NCBI RefSeq assembly: GCF_900105995.1
Contig: NZ_LT629785.1
Location: 1,426,001-1,490,000, forward strand
Reading direction: 5' to 3'
Origin: Pseudomonas pohangensis
Lineage (GTDB): Bacteria > Pseudomonadota > Gammaproteobacteria > Pseudomonadales > Pseudomonadaceae
Length of the DNA: 64,000 bases
Below are positions 42,832-52,108 of this stretch, one piece after another. How positions within the stretch are numbered: the stretch's first letter is position 1; each line of letters starts with the position of its first letter. The notes beneath the pieces were generated by a model. That model was not told the origin of the DNA. It saw only the letters and a list, made by a program, of their open reading frames with translations, and ran no database searches. The translations under genes were made by a program, and so were the position numbers.

Positions 42832-43329
42832 TCAGCGGTATTCGATGGCCACCAGATACCAGCATTTTTCGCCGGTGGGTGTCTGTACGCGGATTTCCGC
42901 GTCGAGCAGCTTGCCGAGCAGGGCCCGGGCCAGCGGTGAATCGATGCTGATCAGCCCCTGTTTCAGATCCAGCTCATCCGGGCCGACAATGCGGTAGAGC
43001 TGCTGCTCGCCAGCTTCGTCTTCCAGCGTCACCCAGGCACCGAAATACACCTTGTTGGCATCCGAAGGAGGCTGATCGACGACCTTGAGGTTTTCCAGGC
43101 GTTTGCTGAGAAAGCGCACGCGGCTGTCTATCTCGCGCAGCATTTTCTTGCCGTAGGTGTACTCGGCGTTCTCCGAACGATCACCCTGAGCCGCCGCCTC
43201 ACTAACCGAGCGGGTGACCTGTGGCCGGCGCACATGCCAGAGTTCATGCAGCTCGGCACGCAGGCGGGCTTCACCTTCCGGCGTGATCAAGGCAGTGCCG
43301 GCTGTGCGTGGCGGGCGATAACGGCTCAT
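42832..43329 (-). CDS. greB: Transcription elongation factor GreB
   Basis: A 165-residue Gre factor that stimulates RNA polymerase transcript cleavage. The N-terminal coiled coil carries the GreB-like tip acidic residues in QGDRSENAEYTYGKK, and the C-terminal FKBP-like domain reads VTLEDEAGEQQLYRIVGPDE and ends YLVAIEYR. The Ser-Glu-Asn-Ala-Glu-Tyr tip with KKML is typical of GreB. It lies 15 bp downstream of the ABC permease gene. Confidence 0.94.
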   Translation of the reverse strand: MSRYRPPRTAGTALITPEGEARLRAELHELWHVRRPQVTRSVSEAAAQGDRSENAEYTYGKKMLREIDSRVRFLSKRLENLKVVDQPPSDANKVYFGAWVTLEDEAGEQQLYRIVGPDELDLKQGLISIDSPLARALLGKLLDAEIRVQTPTGEKCWYLVAIEYR

Positions 43330-43344
43330 TCTCGAGGCTCCTGA

Positions 43345-45852
43345 TCAGGCTTCGCGCAACACGGTGATCGGGCTGACATTAAGCGAGCGGCGCGTACCGG
43401 CGACCCCCGCGCTGCCGACCAGCAATGCACCGATTAGCGGCAGCAGCAACAGCCAGGGGTGCGGATGCCAGATCAGGTCGAAGGCGTAGCTGTAGAGCAG
43501 GGCGCTGATCAGTTCGCAACCGACTGCCGCCAGCAGGCCACTGGCTGCACCCAGCAGGCCGAACTCGGTCCAGCGGGCGCGCTTGAGCAGGCGCCGCTCG
43601 GCACCCAGTGTGCGGAGCAGGGCGCCCTGGTGGATGCGTTCATCCAGCGTCGACTGCAGGCCGGCGAACAGCACGCTGAGGCCGGCGGCCAGGACAAAGA
43701 GCAGCACGAACTCCACGGCCAGGGTGACTTGCGCCAGGATGCTGCGCAGTTGCGTCAGGATGGCATCAACCTGCAACAGGGTGACGGCCGGGAAGCTTCG
43801 CGACAGCGCGACCAGTTCGCGCTCGCTTTTCGCTGGAAGATAAAAACTGGTCAGGTAGGTGGTCGGCATCCCGGACAGGCTGCCGGGGGAAAATATCATG
43901 TAGAAGTTCGGTTTGAGATTGCCCCAGTCCACTTCGCGCAGGCTGCTGATACGCGCCTCAAGGGACTGGCCGCCGATACTGAAGGTCAGGCGGTCACCGA
44001 CCTCAACCTGCAGGTTTTTGGCGAGTTTGGATTCGACCGAAACCTCCGGCAGGGCGTCTGCGGGAGTGTTCACTGACCACCACTGGCCGGCAACCAGGCG
44101 GTTGTCACTGGGCATCTCGGCAGCCCAGGTCAGGCTCAGATCGCGCTGGGTTGCGCGCTCGCCGGAGGATTCCTTGCTCACCAGTTTCTTCACCGGCTCG
44201 CCATTGATCCTGATCAGGCGTCCCTGAATCATCGGATACAGCGGCTCAGGGGTTGCAGCCAGTTTTTCCAGTTGTGCGGTAAAGGCATCCTTGTCGGCTG
44301 GCAGCACGTTCATGGCGAAGTAATTGGGTGCGTTTTCCGGTAACTGCTTCTGCCAAGTATCCAGCAATTCGCCGCGCAGCAGGGCGATCAAGGCCATGCA
44401 CAACAGAATCAGACCGAAGGCCAGTGCCTGGCCGGCAGCATTCAGCGGGTGGCGCAGCAGTTGCCCCAGACCCAGGCGCCATGCCAGCGACGCGTTCTTC
44501 AGCAGCCGGCGCAAGGCCCGCAGGGACATCAGCAGCAGGCCGCCGAGCAGCAAGGCGGCCAGCAGACCGCCACCGAGCAGGCTGAGAGTCAGTTGCAGGT
44601 CGAGACTCAGGCGCCACATGATCACGCCGAGCGCCAGCAGCGCCGCACCGTAGACCAACCAGCCACTGGCCGGCAGCGGCAACAGATCACGCTGCAGGAC
44701 CCGCAGTGGTGGCACCCGTCCCAGGGCCGCCAGTGGCGGCAGGGCGAAGCCGGTCAGCGCCACCAGGCCGGTGGCAATCCCGGCCAGCATGGGCCACAAG
44801 CCGCCGCTGGGAATTTCCTGGGGTAGCAAGGTTCCCAGCATCTGGAACAGCCCCAGCTGTGCCAGCCAGCCGAGCAGGGCGCCAACCAGACAGGCGAACA
44901 GGCCGAGCAGGGCCAGTTGCAGGCTGAACAGCTGCATGACTTCATGGCGGCTCATGCCCATGCAGCGCAGCAGGGCACTTGAGTCGAAGCGGCGCTGTGC
45001 ATAGCGGCTGGCTGACAGGGCAACGGCGACACCTGCCAGCAGAATGGCCGCGAGGCTGGCCAGGTTCAGATAGCGTTCGGCGCGGCCGAGCGCACCGCCA
45101 ACCTGCTGGTTGCCATCCTGCGCTCCCAGCAGTCTCTGGCTGGGTGTCATGCCTGGTTTGATCTGCTGGCGGTAAGCCGCGATTTGTTCCGCTGTGCCGC
45201 GCCAGAGTTCGCTGTACTTGACCCGGCTGCCGGGCTGCACCACGCCGGTAGCGGGCAGGTCGGCCAGGTTCATCAGCAGGCGCGGAGTCAGGCTGTAGAA
45301 GTCGCCGGCCCGGTCGGGCTCATAGGTGAGTACGCGAGTCAGGCGCAGGACTTTCTGGCCTACCTCCACCGGGTCGCCAATGCGCAGATCCAGCGCCGTC
45401 AGCAGGCGGCTTTCAACCCAGGCTTCGCCGGGCTGTGGCCCCCCGCCGGCGCGCTCCTGCCCGTAGGGGGCTTCAGCACTTTTCAGTTCGCCGCGCAGCG
45501 GGTATGCCGCGTCTGCGGCCTTGACGCTGCTTAGCTGGATGCCCTTGTCGGTGGCAATGACGCTGGAGAACTCGACCAGCTGAGCATGCTGCATGCCCAG
45601 CTGCTTGCCGCTTTCGATCTGTTCCGCGGTGGCCGGTGCGGAGCCGTTGAGCAGCAGGTCGGCACCGAGAAATTCACTGGCACGCAGCAGCATGGCGCCA
45701 TTCAGGCGGGCGCCGAAGTAACCGATGGCAGTACTCGCAGCCACCGCCACCAGCAGTGCAAAGAACAGTACGCGCAGCTCGCCGGCACGGGAGTCGCGGC
45801 GCAGCTGGCGAATGGCCAGTGGCAGCAGGCGGCGTATGGATAGCTTGTTCAT
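43345..45852 (-). CDS. FtsX-type ABC transporter permease (YbbP-like)
   Basis: An 835-residue MacB/FtsX superfamily permease with about ten TM segments in two FtsX blocks and large periplasmic domains between them. The N-terminal TM segment is followed by EFLGADLLLNGSAP. It overlaps the stop of the upstream ATPase gene by one base, giving the YbbA-YbbP pair with the divergent esterase tesA, an order also known from E. coli and P. aeruginosa. The transported substrate is unknown; lipid or lipoprotein handling is usual for the family. Confidence 0.92.
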   Translation of the reverse strand: MNKLSIRRLLPLAIRQLRRDSRAGELRVLFFALLVAVAASTAIGYFGARLNGAMLLRASEFLGADLLLNGSAPATAEQIESGKQLGMQHAQLVEFSSVIATDKGIQLSSVKAADAAYPLRGELKSAEAPYGQERAGGGPQPGEAWVESRLLTALDLRIGDPVEVGQKVLRLTRVLTYEPDRAGDFYSLTPRLLMNLADLPATGVVQPGSRVKYSELWRGTAEQIAAYRQQIKPGMTPSQRLLGAQDGNQQVGGALGRAERYLNLASLAAILLAGVAVALSASRYAQRRFDSSALLRCMGMSRHEVMQLFSLQLALLGLFACLVGALLGWLAQLGLFQMLGTLLPQEIPSGGLWPMLAGIATGLVALTGFALPPLAALGRVPPLRVLQRDLLPLPASGWLVYGAALLALGVIMWRLSLDLQLTLSLLGGGLLAALLLGGLLLMSLRALRRLLKNASLAWRLGLGQLLRHPLNAAGQALAFGLILLCMALIALLRGELLDTWQKQLPENAPNYFAMNVLPADKDAFTAQLEKLAATPEPLYPMIQGRLIRINGEPVKKLVSKESSGERATQRDLSLTWAAEMPSDNRLVAGQWWSVNTPADALPEVSVESKLAKNLQVEVGDRLTFSIGGQSLEARISSLREVDWGNLKPNFYMIFSPGSLSGMPTTYLTSFYLPAKSERELVALSRSFPAVTLLQVDAILTQLRSILAQVTLAVEFVLLFVLAAGLSVLFAGLQSTLDERIHQGALLRTLGAERRLLKRARWTEFGLLGAASGLLAAVGCELISALLYSYAFDLIWHPHPWLLLLPLIGALLVGSAGVAGTRRSLNVSPITVLREA

Positions 45853-46532
45853 CAGAGCGCCGGCGCAACCAGCTGGCCGCCCTCCAGGCGAATCTGCCGC
45901 GCACAGCGTGCAGCCAGACGGGCATCGTGGGTAACCAGCACCAGTGTGGTGCCGCGCTCCTGATTGAGCTGGAACAGCAGGTCGCTGATGCGTTCGCCGG
46001 TGTGGCTGTCGAGGTTGCCCGTCGGTTCATCGGCAAACAGTACGTCGGGATCGGCCGCAAAGGCGCGGGCAATGGCCACCCGCTGCTGCTCGCCGCCGGA
46101 AAGCTGGCGCGGGTAGTGGCTCAGTCGCTGACCGAGGCCGACCCGCTCCAGCAGCTCGCGGGCGCGCTTGCCGGCATCCTCACGTCCTTCCAGCTCCAGC
46201 GGCAGCATGACGTTTTCCAGGGCATTGAGGCTGTCCAGCAGTTGAAAGGACTGGAACACGAAGCCGACATGCTCGGCGCGCACCCGGGCGCGCTGGTCTT
46301 CGTCGAGCTGGTTGAGATGGTGGCCGGCCAGGCTGATTTCACCACTGCTCGGCAGATCAAGGCCGGCCAGCAGGCCGAGCAAGGTGGATTTGCCTGATCC
46401 GGAGCTGCCAACAATTGCCAGGCTCGCGCCGCGCGCAAGCTCGAAATCGATTTGTTCCAGGATGGTCAGTTCGCCTTCCGCACTGGGAACCACTTTGCTA
46501 AGGTGCTGCACGTTCAGAATGCTGGCGTTCAT
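45852..46532 (-). CDS. ABC transporter ATP-binding protein (YbbA-like)
   Basis: A 226-residue MacB/LolD-type ATPase. Walker A is VGSSGSGKSTLL, signature LSGGEQQRVA, Walker B LFADEPTGNLD. The start is ATG 46532, only ten bases away from and divergent to the tesA ATG 46543, so each promoter lies in or beside the other gene. It pairs with the FtsX-type permease. Confidence 0.93.
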   Translation of the reverse strand: MNASILNVQHLSKVVPSAEGELTILEQIDFELARGASLAIVGSSGSGKSTLLGLLAGLDLPSSGEISLAGHHLNQLDEDQRARVRAEHVGFVFQSFQLLDSLNALENVMLPLELEGREDAGKRARELLERVGLGQRLSHYPRQLSGGEQQRVAIARAFAADPDVLFADEPTGNLDSHTGERISDLLFQLNQERGTTLVLVTHDARLAARCARQIRLEGGQLVAPAL

Positions 46533-46542
46533 GGAGAGTCCG

Positions 46543-47148
46543 ATGCGAGTTTGGTTGTTGGCCCGTTGCCTGGTGCTGTTGCTGCTGGCGCCACCGGCAC
46601 TGGGCAGTACGCTACTGGTGGTCGGCGATAGTATCAGCGCCGGTTTTGGCCTGGATACACAGCAAGGCTGGGTCGACCTGCTTGGCGAGCGCCTGAAACA
46701 GCAGGGTTCGGACCTTGAAGTGGTGAATGCATCGATCAGTGGTGATACCAGTGCAGGAGGCCTGGCGCGCCTGCCGGCGCTGCTTGCAGAGCATCGGCCG
46801 GCGCTGGTGATCATCGAACTGGGCGGCAATGACGGGCTGCGGGGACAGCCGCCAGAGCAATTGCAACAAAACCTTGCAGCAATGATTGCCGACTCGCGCC
46901 AGCAGGGTGCAAAGGTATTGCTGTTGGGCATGCAGTTGCCGCCCAATTACGGGGCGCGCTATACCAAGGCGTTTGCCCGGGTGTACAGCGATCTTGCTGC
47001 GTCTGCGGATGTTCCGCTGGTGGATTTCTTTCTGCAGGGCGTCGGCGGGCAGCCGCAGCTGATGCAGGCCGATGGCATTCATCCGAACGCCAAGGCTCAG
47101 CCGCAGTTGCTGGAGAATGTCTGGCCAACGCTGGAGCCTATGCTGTGA
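46543..47148 (+). CDS. tesA: TesA-type esterase/lysophospholipase
   Basis: A 201-residue SGNH hydrolase with signal peptide MRVWLLARCLVLLLLAPPALG. The catalytic Ser is in VVGDSISAG, the oxyanion Gly/Asn in LGGNDGLRG, and Asp/His in DGIHPNAKAQ. It hydrolyses acyl esters or acyl-CoA in the periplasm (TesA is multifunctional thioesterase I/lysophospholipase L1). ATG 46543 has GGAGAG seven bases upstream. An ATG at 46531 is also possible and would overlap the ATPase start. Confidence 0.93.
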   Translation: MRVWLLARCLVLLLLAPPALGSTLLVVGDSISAGFGLDTQQGWVDLLGERLKQQGSDLEVVNASISGDTSAGGLARLPALLAEHRPALVIIELGGNDGLRGQPPEQLQQNLAAMIADSRQQGAKVLLLGMQLPPNYGARYTKAFARVYSDLAASADVPLVDFFLQGVGGQPQLMQADGIHPNAKAQPQLLENVWPTLEPML

Positions 47149-47203
47149 GGCTTTTCCGGGCATTTTCTTTCAGCTAAGGTGGCGGGCCTTTCTGGAGTCA
47201 CGA

Positions 47204-47464
47204 ATGCCGCGTCCCGCCTGGTCCCTGCATGCCTATCTGTTTATCGAGCCGGACGAGCAGCTGGACCTGTTTGCTTGCCGTGAAGTACGGGTGCATCTGT
47301 TGCCGCGTCAACTGGAGCTTGGACAGTACGCGGATCGTACACTGTGTGGCGGGCTGTTGCCTGCCAGGCCCAGATTGTTGCCGCTGGGTCGTACCCAGTT
47401 GAAAGACAAGCGCTTGTGCCTTGAGTGCCTGAAAGTTATGCAACTTCAGCAACAGGGTGCTTAG
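47204..47464 (+). CDS. Hypothetical protein, 86 residues
   Basis: A small soluble protein (starts MPRPAWSLHAYLFIEPDE) with GGAGTCACG ahead of ATG 47204. Cys residues occur at ACREV, LCGG and the C-terminal LCLECL, so it could bind metal or carry disulfides. I cannot assign a family. It lies between tesA and the L,D-transpeptidase with 56 and 110 bp gaps. Confidence 0.65.
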   Translation: MPRPAWSLHAYLFIEPDEQLDLFACREVRVHLLPRQLELGQYADRTLCGGLLPARPRLLPLGRTQLKDKRLCLECLKVMQLQQQGA

Positions 47465-47574
47465 CCTTATCTCACCCACACACATACATTCATACACACG
47501 GATTCCTGTCGGTAGCCGTCTACGTGTACAATTCTTGACCATTTTTTAGTGTCATCTCGCAAAGGATTTTCCGG

Positions 47575-48537
47575 ATGTTTTGCCGCGCCTCTGTCGTCGC
47601 CCGCCTGGTTTCACCAGCCTTCCTGCTTATTGCGGGGCAGGCTGCTGCATTGAGTTTTCCCTTGCCGCCACCCGGTGAAGACGTCGTCGGTGAAGTTCGG
47701 GTAATCCAGGCCAAATATGAAGATACCTTTGCCGATATAGCCAAGGCCAATGACATGGGTTATCTGGAGATGGTAGCGGCCAACCCGGGCGTCGATCCAT
47801 GGCTGCCGGGAGAAGGCAGGAACATTGTTCTGCCAACCCGCTACATCCTGCCGCCGGGGCCGCGTGAGGGTATCGTCATCAATCTGGCCGAGTACCGCAT
47901 GTACTACTACCCCAAGGGCGAGAACGTGGTTTACACCTATCCGCTGGGTATTGGCCGTGAAGGCTGGGGCTCGCCGGTGACGAATACATCCATCATCGAC
48001 AAGATTCCGAATCCGGCCTGGTATCCACCCAAGTCGATCCTTGAAGAACATGCCGCAGAGGGCAATCCGTTGCCGAAAGTGGTTCCTCCCGGCCCGGATA
48101 ATCCACTGGGGCCGTTCAAGTTCAGGCTGGGCACACCGGGTTACCTGATTCATGGATCGAACAAGAAGTTCGGTATCGGCATGCGTGTCAGTCACGGCTG
48201 CTTCCGCATGCTCAATGACAATGTGCTCGAACTGGCCAAAATGGCACCTGTCGGGACCAAAGTGAGAATCTTCAGCGAACCCTACAAGTTCGGTGTGTCA
48301 CAGGGGCAGTTGTTTCTCGAAGCGCATACGCCGCTGGATGATCATGGTGAACCGTCGGTAGTTGATAAGCACACGGCTGTACTTACGGCACTGCACAACA
48401 ATGAGCAGATCACCGCCGGCTATCAGCTTGACTGGAATGTAATCAGGGAAGTTGTAGCCGGTGAAGACGGGATGCCGGCCGAGGTTTCAGTTCCAGTCAG
48501 CAACGTGGCCAGCACTGAAGCAGAAATGCCTTTCTGA
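47575..48537 (+). CDS. L,D-transpeptidase with LysM-type N-terminus
   Basis: A 320-residue exported enzyme. The signal peptide spans about residues 1-26. A LysM-like segment (EDTFADIAKANDMGYLEMVAANP) comes next, then the YkuD catalytic domain with IHGSNKKFGIGMRVSHGCFRML, including the catalytic cysteine. The C-terminal tail is about 70 residues of unknown fold. It may attach peptidoglycan crosslinks or anchor lipoproteins such as OprI to the wall; the next, convergent gene is oprI, which makes this an attractive inference. Confidence 0.93.
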   Translation: MFCRASVVARLVSPAFLLIAGQAAALSFPLPPPGEDVVGEVRVIQAKYEDTFADIAKANDMGYLEMVAANPGVDPWLPGEGRNIVLPTRYILPPGPREGIVINLAEYRMYYYPKGENVVYTYPLGIGREGWGSPVTNTSIIDKIPNPAWYPPKSILEEHAAEGNPLPKVVPPGPDNPLGPFKFRLGTPGYLIHGSNKKFGIGMRVSHGCFRMLNDNVLELAKMAPVGTKVRIFSEPYKFGVSQGQLFLEAHTPLDDHGEPSVVDKHTAVLTALHNNEQITAGYQLDWNVIREVVAGEDGMPAEVSVPVSNVASTEAEMPF

Positions 48538-48597
48538 TTAGTGCTTCCGGTGCCGGCGCAGATGTTGCGTCGGTATTTTCGGGAAAACGCAGGCAAT

Positions 48598-48628
48598 AAA
48601 AAAGCCGACCCGTTTCCGGGTCGGCTTT
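48598..48628. terminator. Terminator between the L,D-transpeptidase gene and oprI
   Basis: The stem AAGCCGACCC / GGGTCGGCTT has a short loop. On the minus strand a run of T (TTTTTTATT) follows, so it terminates oprI strongly. It also lies just past the transpeptidase stop. Confidence 0.92.
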
Positions 48629-48651
48629 GGAAGATCAAGCCTTGTGGGCTA

Positions 48652-48900
48652 TTACTTCTTGCTGGCTTTTTCCAGCATACGCATAGCGCGCTCGTTGGCT
48701 TCGTCAGCAGTCATCTGAGCTTTCTGGGCAGCAGCGACAGCTTCGTCAGCTTTACGATAGGCTTCATCAGCACGAGCCTGAGCACGGGCAGTAGCGTCTT
48801 CGTTAGCAGTCAGACGAGCTTCGATTTCTTTGGTGTTGCTGCAACCAGCAGCCAGCAGAGCAGCCAGAGCAACAGCGGAGATTTTCAGTGCGGTAGTCAT
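48652..48900 (-). CDS. oprI: Outer membrane lipoprotein OprI (Lpp-type)
   Basis: An 82-residue pseudomonad murein lipoprotein. The lipobox LLAAGC is at residues 15-20 (lipidated Cys20). The remainder is a heptad-rich helix (ARLTANEDATARAQARADEA), ending KASKK, whose terminal lysine can be linked to peptidoglycan. ATG 48900 follows AGGGGAAACC. A candidate promoter upstream (TTTACT, 16-bp spacer, TAATAT at 48991-48964 on the minus strand) fits strong expression. Confidence 0.96.
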   Translation of the reverse strand: MTTALKISAVALAALLAAGCSNTKEIEARLTANEDATARAQARADEAYRKADEAVAAAQKAQMTADEANERAMRMLEKASKK

Positions 48901-49190
48901 AGGTTTCCCCTCGAGTGGACTTTCCATAAAGCAATTCCTCGAAACGAGAAATTAGCGGCGTACATATTACCGCTTCACATCAATAAGTAAACGTAGCCAG
49001 ATCATTTTGAAGAACTTTTTTTCATAAAAACTAGCGGTTTGGCAGTCTTGCTTGCTGCATGCGGTTAAAAAGCGAACAAACTTGTATAGTCTGGAACTTA
49101 AGAGAGTTGCAATTGCCCAACGAACTAAGGCATCAGGTGCAACAACGTGGGGGTTGAACAACCCTGTGTGTAAAGGCTCAGGAGGAATGT

Positions 49191-49475
49191 ATGACAGACT
49201 CGTTGCCGGTGATGCACGACAAGTCCGGACTGCAGTTTGAAGTACAGCTGGACGGGCATCGTGCTTACTTGTCCTACATGGATCTTGGCAAGCAGACTCT
49301 GGACTTCTACCGTACTTTTGTTCCGACAGGTCTGCGTGGCAAGGGTGTGGCGGCAGCGCTTACCCAGGCGGCGCTGAATTACGCCGACGCTGAAGGCTAT
49401 ACAGTGATTGCCTCCTGCTCTTACGTGGAACGCTATATGGAACGTGCCGAGCGCAACAGTAATAGAAAAAACTGA
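49191..49475 (+). CDS. Small GNAT acetyltransferase (Acetyltransf_CG type)
   Basis: A 94-residue GCN5-related acetyltransferase of the YjdJ/YidJ type. The RTFVPTGLRGKGVAAALTQAAL stretch is the acetyl-CoA binding loop; a single GNAT half-fold is typical. The Shine-Dalgarno GGAGGAATGT is excellent. The substrate is unknown. It is divergent from oprI and lies upstream of the ccm promoter region. Confidence 0.85.
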   Translation: MTDSLPVMHDKSGLQFEVQLDGHRAYLSYMDLGKQTLDFYRTFVPTGLRGKGVAAALTQAALNYADAEGYTVIASCSYVERYMERAERNSNRKN

Positions 49476-49820
49476 TATCCATCGCTGACGATTTGTTCTG
49501 TGCCTGTCCGCCAGGGCAGGGCTTTGGTCTGCTGCAACCGCAATGGTTGCCAGGGGCAGTCTGATTGCGCTCCGGCGCATAACCTCCGAATAACCCGCCA
49601 CCTTTTATGTCACTGCTACCAGTTACCTTCTGGCGATTTCTGTCCGGATTATCCGCAGGAGTCATGCAGGTTGGCTTGCCTGGCATTGTGTGGTTACAAC
49701 CTGTCGGCAATGCGCGCTTTAGAGGCTCAGGCTGGCGTGTATAATGCCCCGCCGCCCGCCAAGGCAGCTTTCTGATTGTGTCGGCGCAGGCGAAGTTTGA
49801 ACCACTCAGGTATGCATTTG
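49476..49820 (+). promoter_or_regulatory. Intergenic region carrying the ccm promoter
   Basis: No gene is visible. A perfect TATAAT occurs at 49740-49745 with TTTAGA at 49718-49723 (16-bp spacer), which would transcribe ccmA. A leader of about 70 bases follows. The stretch 49500-49700 holds no clear hairpin or repeat. Confidence 0.55.
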
Positions 49821-50456
49821 ATGACCCAGCCCTTTCTGGAAAGCAGCGGCCTCGCTTGTGAGCGGGATGGTCGTCTGCTGTTCGAGGGGTTGGCATTGCG
49901 CGTACAGGCCGGGGACATGCTGCAGGTCAGCGGTCCCAATGGCAGCGGCAAGTCCAGCCTGCTGCGGTTGCTGTCCGGCTTGATGCAGCCGGTGGCCGGT
50001 GAAGTGCGTCTGGCAGGCAAGACCCTGGTTGAGCAGCGTTCGGAACTGGCGCGCAATCTGTTGTGGCTTGGCCATGCGGCCGGTATCAAGGGCTTGCTGA
50101 CTGCCGAAGAAAATCTGGCCTGGCTGTGTGCCTTGCACCGCCCGGCGACAGCTGCGGCCATTGCAGCAGCGCTTGGCGCCGTCGGCTTGCGCGGATTTGA
50201 AGATGTTCCCTGTCATACCCTCTCGGCCGGGCAGCAACGCCGTGTAGCGCTGGCGCGCCTGTATCTGGATGCGCCGCCGTTATGGATTCTGGATGAGCCT
50301 TTTACCGCGCTGGACAAGCAGGGCGTGGCGCAGCTGGAACTGCACTTGTGCCAGCATTGCGAGCAGGGCGGCATGGTTATCCTGACTACCCACCACCAGT
50401 TGGCCCGGCGTCCATCGCGCTACACGGAAATCGATCTGGGGCAGCTGGCCGCATGA
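49821..50456 (+). CDS. ccmA: Haem exporter ATPase CcmA
   Basis: A 211-residue ABC ATPase of the CcmABCD haem-loading complex. Walker A is SGPNGSGKSSLLRLL, signature LSAGQQRRVA, Walker B LWILDEPFTALD. ATG 49821 was chosen; ATG 49812 is also possible. It overlaps the ccmB ATG by four bases (ATGA). With CcmB it releases holo-CcmE from CcmC. Confidence 0.94.
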   Translation: MTQPFLESSGLACERDGRLLFEGLALRVQAGDMLQVSGPNGSGKSSLLRLLSGLMQPVAGEVRLAGKTLVEQRSELARNLLWLGHAAGIKGLLTAEENLAWLCALHRPATAAAIAAALGAVGLRGFEDVPCHTLSAGQQRRVALARLYLDAPPLWILDEPFTALDKQGVAQLELHLCQHCEQGGMVILTTHHQLARRPSRYTEIDLGQLAA

Positions 50457-51124
50457 GCAATGTATTTACCCAGTTGCTGGCCCGTGAAGCCCGTCTGCTG
50501 TTTCGTCGGCCGGCTGAACTGGCCAATCCGCTGGTTTTCTTTGCCATCGTCACGGCGCTGTTTCCTCTGGCAGTAGGTCCGGAAAGCCAGCTGTTGCAGA
50601 CTCTTTCGCCCGGTTTGTTGTGGGTTGCCGCGCTGTTGGCGGTACTGCTGTCCCTGGATGGCCTGTTTCGCAGTGATTTCGAGGATGGCTCTCTGGAACA
50701 GTGGGTCCTTTCGCCGCATCCCTTGCCGGTTCTGGTGCTGGCCAAGGTTCTGGCACACTGGCTGTTTTCCGGATTGGCACTGGTGTTGCTGGCGCCGTTG
50801 CTGGCTTTGATGCTCGGTTTGCCGGTACGTTGTCTGCCGGTATTGTTGTTGTCGCTGTTGCTCGGTACGCCGGTGCTGAGTCTGCTGGGTGCCGTGGGTG
50901 CGGCGCTGACAGTGGGACTCAAGCGTGGCGGTCTGTTGCTGGCTTTGTTGATTCTGCCGTTGTATATCCCCGTGCTGATCCTTGGCAGTGGCGCCCTGCA
51001 GGCCTCGCTACAGGGGTTGCCGGCAGACGGCCAACTATTGTGGATGGCCAGTCTGGCGGTATTGACGGTCACCTTGTCACCCTTCGCCATTGCTGCCGGC
51101 CTGACCATCAGCGTGGGTGAATGA
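50453..51124 (+). CDS. ccmB: CcmB permease
   Basis: A 223-residue integral membrane protein with six TM helices, starting in the ATGA overlap with ccmA. The LLFRRPAELANPLVFF N-terminal motif is typical of CcmB. It is the membrane subunit of the CcmAB complex. A 55-bp gap separates it from ccmC. Confidence 0.94.
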   Translation: MSNVFTQLLAREARLLFRRPAELANPLVFFAIVTALFPLAVGPESQLLQTLSPGLLWVAALLAVLLSLDGLFRSDFEDGSLEQWVLSPHPLPVLVLAKVLAHWLFSGLALVLLAPLLALMLGLPVRCLPVLLLSLLLGTPVLSLLGAVGAALTVGLKRGGLLLALLILPLYIPVLILGSGALQASLQGLPADGQLLWMASLAVLTVTLSPFAIAAGLTISVGE

Positions 51125-51179
51125 ATAATTTAATGATTAGGCAGCACTGGCTAGCGCTGCAAAGACTGCGAGTTACCCG

Positions 51180-51935
51180 ATGAACTGGACGTGGTTTCAC
51201 AAGTGGGGGTCGCCCAAGTGGTTTTATGAGGTCAGCGGACGCTGGCTGAGCGCTTTTGCCTGGGCGGCCGCCTTGCTGCTGATCGCCGGACTGGTCTGGG
51301 GGCTGGCCTTCGCGCCGCCGGACTACCAGCAGGGCAACAGTTTTCGCATCATCTATATCCACGTGCCGGCAGCCATTCTGGCGCAGTCCTGCTATCTGAT
51401 GCTGGCGGTTGCCGGCGCAGTCGGCTTGATCTGGAAGATGAAGCTGGCCGATGTGGCTCTGCAGCAGGCCGCGCCGATCGGCGCCTGGATGACCGTAATT
51501 GCCCTGGTGACCGGCTCCCTGTGGGGCAAGCCGACCTGGGGTACCTACTGGATCTGGGATGCGCGCCTGACCTCGATGCTGATTCTGCTGTTTCTCTACT
51601 TCGGGGTGATCGCCCTGGGCCAGGCCATCAGCAACCGTGACAGCGCAGCCAAGGCCTGCGCAGTGCTGGCGCTGGTCGGTGCGGTAAATATCCCGATCAT
51701 CAAGTATTCGGTGGATTGGTGGAACACCCTGCACCAGCCGGCCACCTTCAAGATTACCGGCAAGGCCAGCATGGCCATGGAAATGTGGTTGCCGCTGCTG
51801 ATCATGATCATCGGTTTCTACTGCTTTTTTGCTGCCGTACTGCTGCTGCGCATGCGTCTGGAAGTGCTGCGACGCGAATCGCGGGCCAGTTGGGTCAAGG
51901 CTGAAATCAAGCGACTGCTGGAGAGTAAACAGTGA
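51180..51935 (+). CDS. ccmC: CcmC haem-handling protein
   Basis: A 251-residue inner-membrane protein with six TM helices and the tryptophan-rich WWD-type motif (TWGTYWIWDARLTS), which binds haem with flanking periplasmic histidines. It transfers haem to CcmE. It overlaps ccmD by four bases. Confidence 0.95.
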   Translation: MNWTWFHKWGSPKWFYEVSGRWLSAFAWAAALLLIAGLVWGLAFAPPDYQQGNSFRIIYIHVPAAILAQSCYLMLAVAGAVGLIWKMKLADVALQQAAPIGAWMTVIALVTGSLWGKPTWGTYWIWDARLTSMLILLFLYFGVIALGQAISNRDSAAKACAVLALVGAVNIPIIKYSVDWWNTLHQPATFKITGKASMAMEMWLPLLIMIIGFYCFFAAVLLLRMRLEVLRRESRASWVKAEIKRLLESKQ

Positions 51936-52108
51936 GTTTTTCAACCTTCAGCGAGTTTCTTGCCATGGGTCATCATGGCCCCTATGTCTGGTCTGCCTAC
52001 GGCATCAGCCTGCTGGTGCTGGCGCTCAATCTGTGGCTGCCGGTACTGGCCAGGCGCAATTACCTGCAAGACGAGGCGCGTCGTCTGCGTCGTGAGGAGC
52101 AAAAGTGA
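51932..52108 (+). CDS. ccmD: CcmD small membrane protein
   Basis: A 58-residue protein from a GTG inside the ccmC stop (GTGA). It has one TM helix (YVWSAYGISLLVLALNLWLP) and a basic C-terminal tail ending RREEQK. It stabilises CcmC-CcmE. It overlaps ccmE by four bases. Confidence 0.93.
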   Translation: MSFSTFSEFLAMGHHGPYVWSAYGISLLVLALNLWLPVLARRNYLQDEARRLRREEQK

